The position numbers and the translations under genes are program-made. A stretch of 9,752 nucleotides of DNA from CALBTQ01 sp036725605 (GTDB lineage: Bacteria; Lernaellota; Lernaellaia; Lernaellales; Lernaellaceae). Below, in pieces: positions 6,213 to 9,752 of the stretch; the first letter of the stretch is position 1; each line of letters starts with the position of its first letter. The DNA lies in NCBI GenBank assembly GCA_036725605.1, contig DAIMDW010000062.1, positions 1-9,752 on the forward strand. Reading direction: 5' to 3'. A model generated the notes under the pieces. That model was given only the letters and a program-made list of their open reading frames with translations, did not search any database and was not told the origin of the DNA.

Positions 6213-8915
6213 ATGAAACTCTCGTTCGCTATTCAAAAGTTGGGCGCGTTTCGGGGGGAAACGCCCATGATGCGAGTTGATTTTCTTGAAGGATACGGAA
6301 TTGAAAAACGAATCGTGGACACATGGAAGCAGCACATCGGAGAAACGCTGCTGCCTGTCCAGGAAAAGGCCATCCAGCAATACGGCCTTTTCGAATCCCG
6401 CAATCTGATCGTCTTTTCACCCACCTCGTCCGGTAAAACATTTATCGGAGAAATGGCCGCAATCAGAGCGGCGCGCAGCAAGCGCAAAGTATTCTACCTG
6501 GTTCCGCAGAAGTCCCTTGCCGAAGAGAAGTTCGTCGAATTCACCGAACGCTACGGCGAGGTCGGCATCCGCGTGGCCATCTCCAATCGCGATCACCGGG
6601 AGTTCGACGACCAGATCGAGCACGGCGACTTCGACATCGCCATCGTGGTCTACGAGAAGATGCAAGGGCTGTTGGTGAATACGCCTTCGCTACTCACCAG
6701 CGCCGGACTGATCGTCGTGGATGAATTGCAGATGATCACCGATGAATTCCGGGGGCCGGTGCTCGAGGTTCTGCTTACGCGCATCGTGACTTCGGAAGCC
6801 AGCCCGCAGATTCTTGGGCTGTCGGCGGTGCTTGGTAAAACCGACCGCTTAGAGAAGTGGCTCAAAGCCCGCGTCCTCATCGAGGCGCAGCGACCCGTCG
6901 AGCTTCGCAAGGGCATCCTGTGCCAGGGAGTGTTCAACTACCGCGAACACAACTCGGGCGCCGATGGTTCCGAGGATTTGGTCTGGGATGAAACCAAAAG
7001 ACAGGCCAACCATCAGCTGCTGCTCAACGTCGCGCATCTTGCCCAACAGAACGAGCAGAGTCTGATTTTCCTGCGGGACCGGAACTCCACGGTGTTCGCT
7101 GCTCGCGCTCTGAGCGATCTGGTTTCGCTGCCTGCGGCGTATGAAGCCATCGAAGATCTTACCGACATGGAGGATACCTATGCCCGTGAGGTCCTCAACG
7201 ATTTGCTTTCTCAGGGCATCGCTTTTCACAACTCCGACCTGACCTGGGCGGAACGCCGCCTGATCGAGAAGCACTTCCGCGCTGGATCGATCAAAGCATT
7301 ATTTTCGACCTCGACGCTGGCGATGGGCATGAACCTTCCGGCCAAGAACGTGTTCGTCGACTCCCAGAAATGGAAATACTCTTCCAAGTTCCGGCGCTGG
7401 GTCACCGAGGACATCACGCGCAGCGAGTACGAAAACATGAGCGGCCGCGCCGGGCGGCTTTCGCTGGCTTCGGACTTCGGGCGCTCGATCATGGTCAGCA
7501 TGGGCGACTTTCCGGCCCGAGCGATGGCGGGACACTACATCGAAGGAAACTTCGAGGACATCATGCCGACGCTCGCCAATGCGCCATTGGAAAGTCACGT
7601 CGTCAATCTGATCGCTTCCGGCCTGTGCGCGACGCGGGAGGAACTCTACCATTTCCTCCTCGGCAGCTTCACCGGCCACGAAATATGGCGGCAGAAGCAG
7701 ACCATCGACCAGTTCCGCAAAGACGTCGACCGGGCGGTGGACATCTGCACCTCGTGCGCCACGGTGCTGGAACAAGAGAACCATCTGATTATCACTGAGC
7801 TTGGGCGCGTTTGCGCTTCGCAATGCCTGCACCCCAAAACCGCCTACGCCTTTTCGCGTTGGGCTCAGACTGCCAAGGACCGCTTCACGACCGAGTTTGA
7901 GATGCTGGTGATCGCAGCGCGCAGCCGAGACGCGGAAGACATCTACGTCACCATGTCCACCGATGAAAACCGGCGCGCAGGATACCGCGAAAAGATATTG
8001 AGCCGCGCTCGGAGCCGTGAGATCGCACACTGGACGGTGTTCCAGGCCGTCGCCAAGGAAGCCCACTGCATCTACGAAGTGAACAAGCGCTACAAGCTGG
8101 CTCTTATGATGGACGACTGGATCGCCGAGTTGCCGATCAAGAAGATCGAGCAAGGCTACAAGGTCTGGGGCGGCGCGGTCCGTCGTGTCGCCGAGGAGTT
8201 TGATTGGCTTCTTCACGGCATGGCCCTTGTCTGCGAAACCGAGGGTTGGGGTGAACAGCAGGTCGAACGAGTTCATGATTTATCGTTGCGGCTCACCTTT
8301 GGAATTCAGACCGACGCGGTGGAACTGGCGCGGTTGAAACTTCCGGGAATTGGAAGGGCTGTGCTTCGTAAACTGGCTGATGCTGGCATCAGCGATCAGA
8401 ACGCCCTCGAAGCTGTGACCGAGGATCGGCTCTGCGAAGTTCTCGGACCAAAGACCGGCAAGAAGTTGTCCGAACAGGTTCGTGGGGGTGCCTCACTGCC
8501 GATTCCACAGGATGATTCCGCCCCGGTGGGAACAATCGAGCCGGACGTCGAAGCAGACCCCATGCCCAGTCTGATTCTGGACATCGAGCAGCACCGCGTT
8601 TCCTACAAAGGAGCGACCGTTGATCTGCAGCCGACGCCGCTGAAGTTCCTGACGCTGCTGGCAAGAAAGCCCGGTAAGGTTGTGACCAAGCGGGAAATCT
8701 ATGACAGCATCTGGGGACTAAACGACGCGGCTGATAATCCCATTTACGACCACCAGATCACCGACACGAAGTCCACGCTCATTCGAACGCTTGTCAGCCA
8801 GGCCGGAAATGGGCGGGGAATTCCGACGCGTGAAATCCAGGGACTGATCAAAACCAAGCCGAAAGTTGGATACTGGCTCGATCTACCGGAAAAGGATGTG
8901 CGGATTTGCGGTTGA
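6213..8915 (+). CDS. Ski2/Hel308-type SF2 helicase fused to HhH and OmpR-type winged helix
   Basis: This 900-aa ATP-dependent helicase resembles the Hel308/Ski2 branch, whose members unwind DNA at stalled forks or damaged sites. RecA domain 1 has Walker A SPTSSGKT (69-76), the DExH-like DELQ (170-173) and motif III LSAV (203-206, where SAT is usual). RecA domain 2 has TSTLAMGMNLPAK (366-378) and NMSGRAGR (408-415, Asn where Gln is usual). Winged-helix and ratchet-like helical regions follow. A helix-hairpin-helix element KLPGIGRAVLRKL lies at 709-721. The C-terminus (about 786-890) reads as an OmpR/PhoB-type DNA-binding winged helix, with PTPLKFLTLLARKPGKVVTKREIY and the terminal KVGYWL. That last domain is not part of canonical Hel308. 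The start is uncertain: ATG 6213 has GGGGA only two bases upstream, while ATG 6267 has better spacing and its MMRVD resembles Hel308 N-termini. Co-transcription with lexA suggests damage-induced expression (inferred). Confidence 0.88.
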   Translation: MKLSFAIQKLGAFRGETPMMRVDFLEGYGIEKRIVDTWKQHIGETLLPVQEKAIQQYGLFESRNLIVFSPTSSGKTFIGEMAAIRAARSKRKVFYLVPQKSLAEEKFVEFTERYGEVGIRVAISNRDHREFDDQIEHGDFDIAIVVYEKMQGLLVNTPSLLTSAGLIVVDELQMITDEFRGPVLEVLLTRIVTSEASPQILGLSAVLGKTDRLEKWLKARVLIEAQRPVELRKGILCQGVFNYREHNSGADGSEDLVWDETKRQANHQLLLNVAHLAQQNEQSLIFLRDRNSTVFAARALSDLVSLPAAYEAIEDLTDMEDTYAREVLNDLLSQGIAFHNSDLTWAERRLIEKHFRAGSIKALFSTSTLAMGMNLPAKNVFVDSQKWKYSSKFRRWVTEDITRSEYENMSGRAGRLSLASDFGRSIMVSMGDFPARAMAGHYIEGNFEDIMPTLANAPLESHVVNLIASGLCATREELYHFLLGSFTGHEIWRQKQTIDQFRKDVDRAVDICTSCATVLEQENHLIITELGRVCASQCLHPKTAYAFSRWAQTAKDRFTTEFEMLVIAARSRDAEDIYVTMSTDENRRAGYREKILSRARSREIAHWTVFQAVAKEAHCIYEVNKRYKLALMMDDWIAELPIKKIEQGYKVWGGAVRRVAEEFDWLLHGMALVCETEGWGEQQVERVHDLSLRLTFGIQTDAVELARLKLPGIGRAVLRKLADAGISDQNALEAVTEDRLCEVLGPKTGKKLSEQVRGGASLPIPQDDSAPVGTIEPDVEADPMPSLILDIEQHRVSYKGATVDLQPTPLKFLTLLARKPGKVVTKREIYDSIWGLNDAADNPIYDHQITDTKSTLIRTLVSQAGNGRGIPTREIQGLIKTKPKVGYWLDLPEKDVRICG

Positions 8916-8958
8916 CAGATAAAAAACGGCCCTCAGTTGCGGCTACACTGGTTGATTT

Positions 8959-9585
8959 TCACTCTCGAACACAACGTGCGCGCATCCTGGTACTGTAAGG
9001 CGAATCGCCGTCAGTTGCATTTTCAATTTGATCATGGCTTGTGATTTCACCAGTCCCGAAATTGATACTCCAGGCTGCCTCAGGAACTTTTTTCGTTGGG
9101 ACTAAGTTGCCTTCCGAATCTGGAACCAGAGCAACTTCGTTCAGTCCTTCAACCGGCAGCCCTGTCCAATACGTGCTTTTTTTGCAATCCCCTTTTATCT
9201 GGGCGGGCCAGTAACATTTTCCGTTCGCCTGGCCTCCGCAACCAACGCAATACCCAATATTCTGGCATCCTTTTTTCCAATTCCTGCACGTGTCTGTCAC
9301 ACCACAGGAACCTCCAGTCACCGCGCGGTCGCATCCACGAACCAAACTCCGTAGTTCCGAAATTGTTGGTAAGCGCCAATCGTCATGGCCAGCCAATGAC
9401 AAGCCATTGCAGTAATCTTTCGCTTCGAGGAAATTCATCGGCTTGTCTGTCGGAATGACTTGCCATGTCAGATGTGTTTTTGGATCAGTCCAGGTTCCGC
9501 CCTTGACTTCACCACCATTGGCCACAACGACGTTGATCCCCAAAAAAAGCAGAATTCCTAGAAATGCGATGCATTTATTGCTCAT
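8959..9585 (-). CDS. Secreted cysteine-rich DUF1566 (Lcl C-terminal)-type protein
   Basis: This 208-aa exported protein starts with MSNKCIAFLG and a hydrophobic stretch to about residue 22, a typical Sec signal peptide with likely cleavage near ANG. It then shows the DUF1566 pattern: WTDPKTHLTWQ (32-42), AKDYCNGLSLAGHDDWRLPT (55-74), SELRSLV (76-82) and a C-terminal aromatic/polar segment ending in RARCVRE. Ten cysteines lie after the signal, most between residues 85 and 134, so disulfides in the periplasm or outside are likely. DUF1566 proteins are common as exported, often lectin-fold-like proteins of unknown function. The start has GGAGG six bases before the ATG, and it follows the upstream gene by 27 bp. 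The 3' end converges with the helicase gene, 43 bp away. No link to the DNA-processing genes is evident. Confidence 0.8.
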   Translation of the reverse strand: MSNKCIAFLGILLFLGINVVVANGGEVKGGTWTDPKTHLTWQVIPTDKPMNFLEAKDYCNGLSLAGHDDWRLPTISELRSLVRGCDRAVTGGSCGVTDTCRNWKKGCQNIGYCVGCGGQANGKCYWPAQIKGDCKKSTYWTGLPVEGLNEVALVPDSEGNLVPTKKVPEAAWSINFGTGEITSHDQIENATDGDSPYSTRMRARCVRE

Positions 9586-9612
9586 TTCATCCTCCAGTTT
9601 AAAAGAAGGTTA

Positions 9613-9752
9613 TTACCTTTTTGCCTTCCGCCACCCCGCCTTGATCGCTTCTTCTTCCGTGCAGAACCACCGCTCGCCGCGTGACTCATTGATGCGTGTG
9701 ATCTCGTAGTGCTCCTGCCCTGGCACATGGTAAATCCTGTCTCCACGCGCAT
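9613..9752 (-). CDS. C-terminal end of a protein with a sunset-type tail (partial)
   Basis: The last 45 codons of a minus-strand gene enter from the right edge, reading from about 9750 to the TAA at 9613-9615. The peptide has GDRIYHVPGQEHY, then TRINESRGERWFC, then EEEA and AGWRKAKR at the end. This is the tail pattern known as the sunset domain, found at the C-terminus of exported thermonuclease-like and other proteins, usually as GDRIYH..G..Y..T.I....GERWFC.E.EA..AGWR.A. Only the tail is visible, so the catalytic part, if any, and the start are unknown. It precedes the DUF1566-type gene by 27 bp on the same strand and is probably in the same transcript. Without its N-terminal part the function cannot be assigned. 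Confidence 0.65.
   Translation of the reverse strand, partial: ARGDRIYHVPGQEHYEITRINESRGERWFCTEEEAIKAGWRKAKR

Noticed and set aside
5523..6380. 285-codon minus-strand frame across lexA
   Set aside because: Antisense to an intact LexA with all catalytic residues, and its translation has no recognisable domain.
7299..8276. 325-codon minus-strand frame inside the helicase
   Set aside because: Antisense to the conserved helicase motif V/VI region, typical of GC-rich third-position bias.
8916..8958. Possible terminator (GC-rich stretch before a T6 run on the minus strand)
   Set aside because: Only a three-base stem can be drawn, too weak to call an intrinsic terminator.

Overview
The window looks like a moderately GC-rich bacterial chromosome or a large integrated element. 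The taxon cannot be fixed from the sequence. The secreted DUF1566-type protein, the sunset-type tail and the TAAC-N4-GTTA style LexA box would suit a deltaproteobacterial-like or related Gram-negative lineage, but this is a weak inference.

Left part (1-2447, minus strand): a tightly packed operon of four genes. In order of transcription these are a 70-aa unknown, a 151-aa unknown, an Fe-S PD-(D/E)XK nuclease of the Cas4/RecB type, and a RecA-fold AAA_24/Sak4-like ATPase. Start and stop codons overlap or nearly touch, and the last gene ends in a fresh ribosome binding site, so the operon continues off the left edge. The nuclease plus Sak4-like pairing is typical of phage or mobile-element recombination modules.

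Centre-left (2448-2921): a 470-bp divergent control region with no convincing gene. It holds five tandem repeats with an exact 21-bp period plus one outlying copy, an imperfect hairpin, and a strong GTGTCCC-N10-GGGACAC dyad with a third half-site just before the recombinase ribosome binding site.

Centre (2922-5021, plus strand): a large serine recombinase with the full resolvase, recombinase and zinc-ribbon layout. Its C-terminus carries two extra Cro/CI (XRE)-like helix-turn-helix segments, which is unusual. It converges with, and overlaps by 10 bp, a small minus-strand gene of unknown function (5012-5353).

Centre-right (5506-8915, plus strand): a complete LexA repressor, whose promoter contains a perfect GGCTAAC-N4-GTTAGCC palindrome exactly between the -35 and -10 elements, followed 48 bp later by a 900-aa Ski2/Hel308-type helicase. 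The helicase carries a helix-hairpin-helix segment and a C-terminal OmpR/PhoB-type winged helix. The pair is probably an autoregulated DNA-damage operon.

Right end (8959-9752, minus strand): the C-terminal end of a gene with a sunset-type tail, then a secreted, cysteine-rich DUF1566-type protein. These probably form an operon and look unrelated to the DNA-processing genes.

Taken together, a recombination module, an integrase that may regulate itself, and a LexA-controlled helicase form a plausible mobile element or prophage end with SOS-linked functions. No element boundary (att pair) can be proved inside the window.
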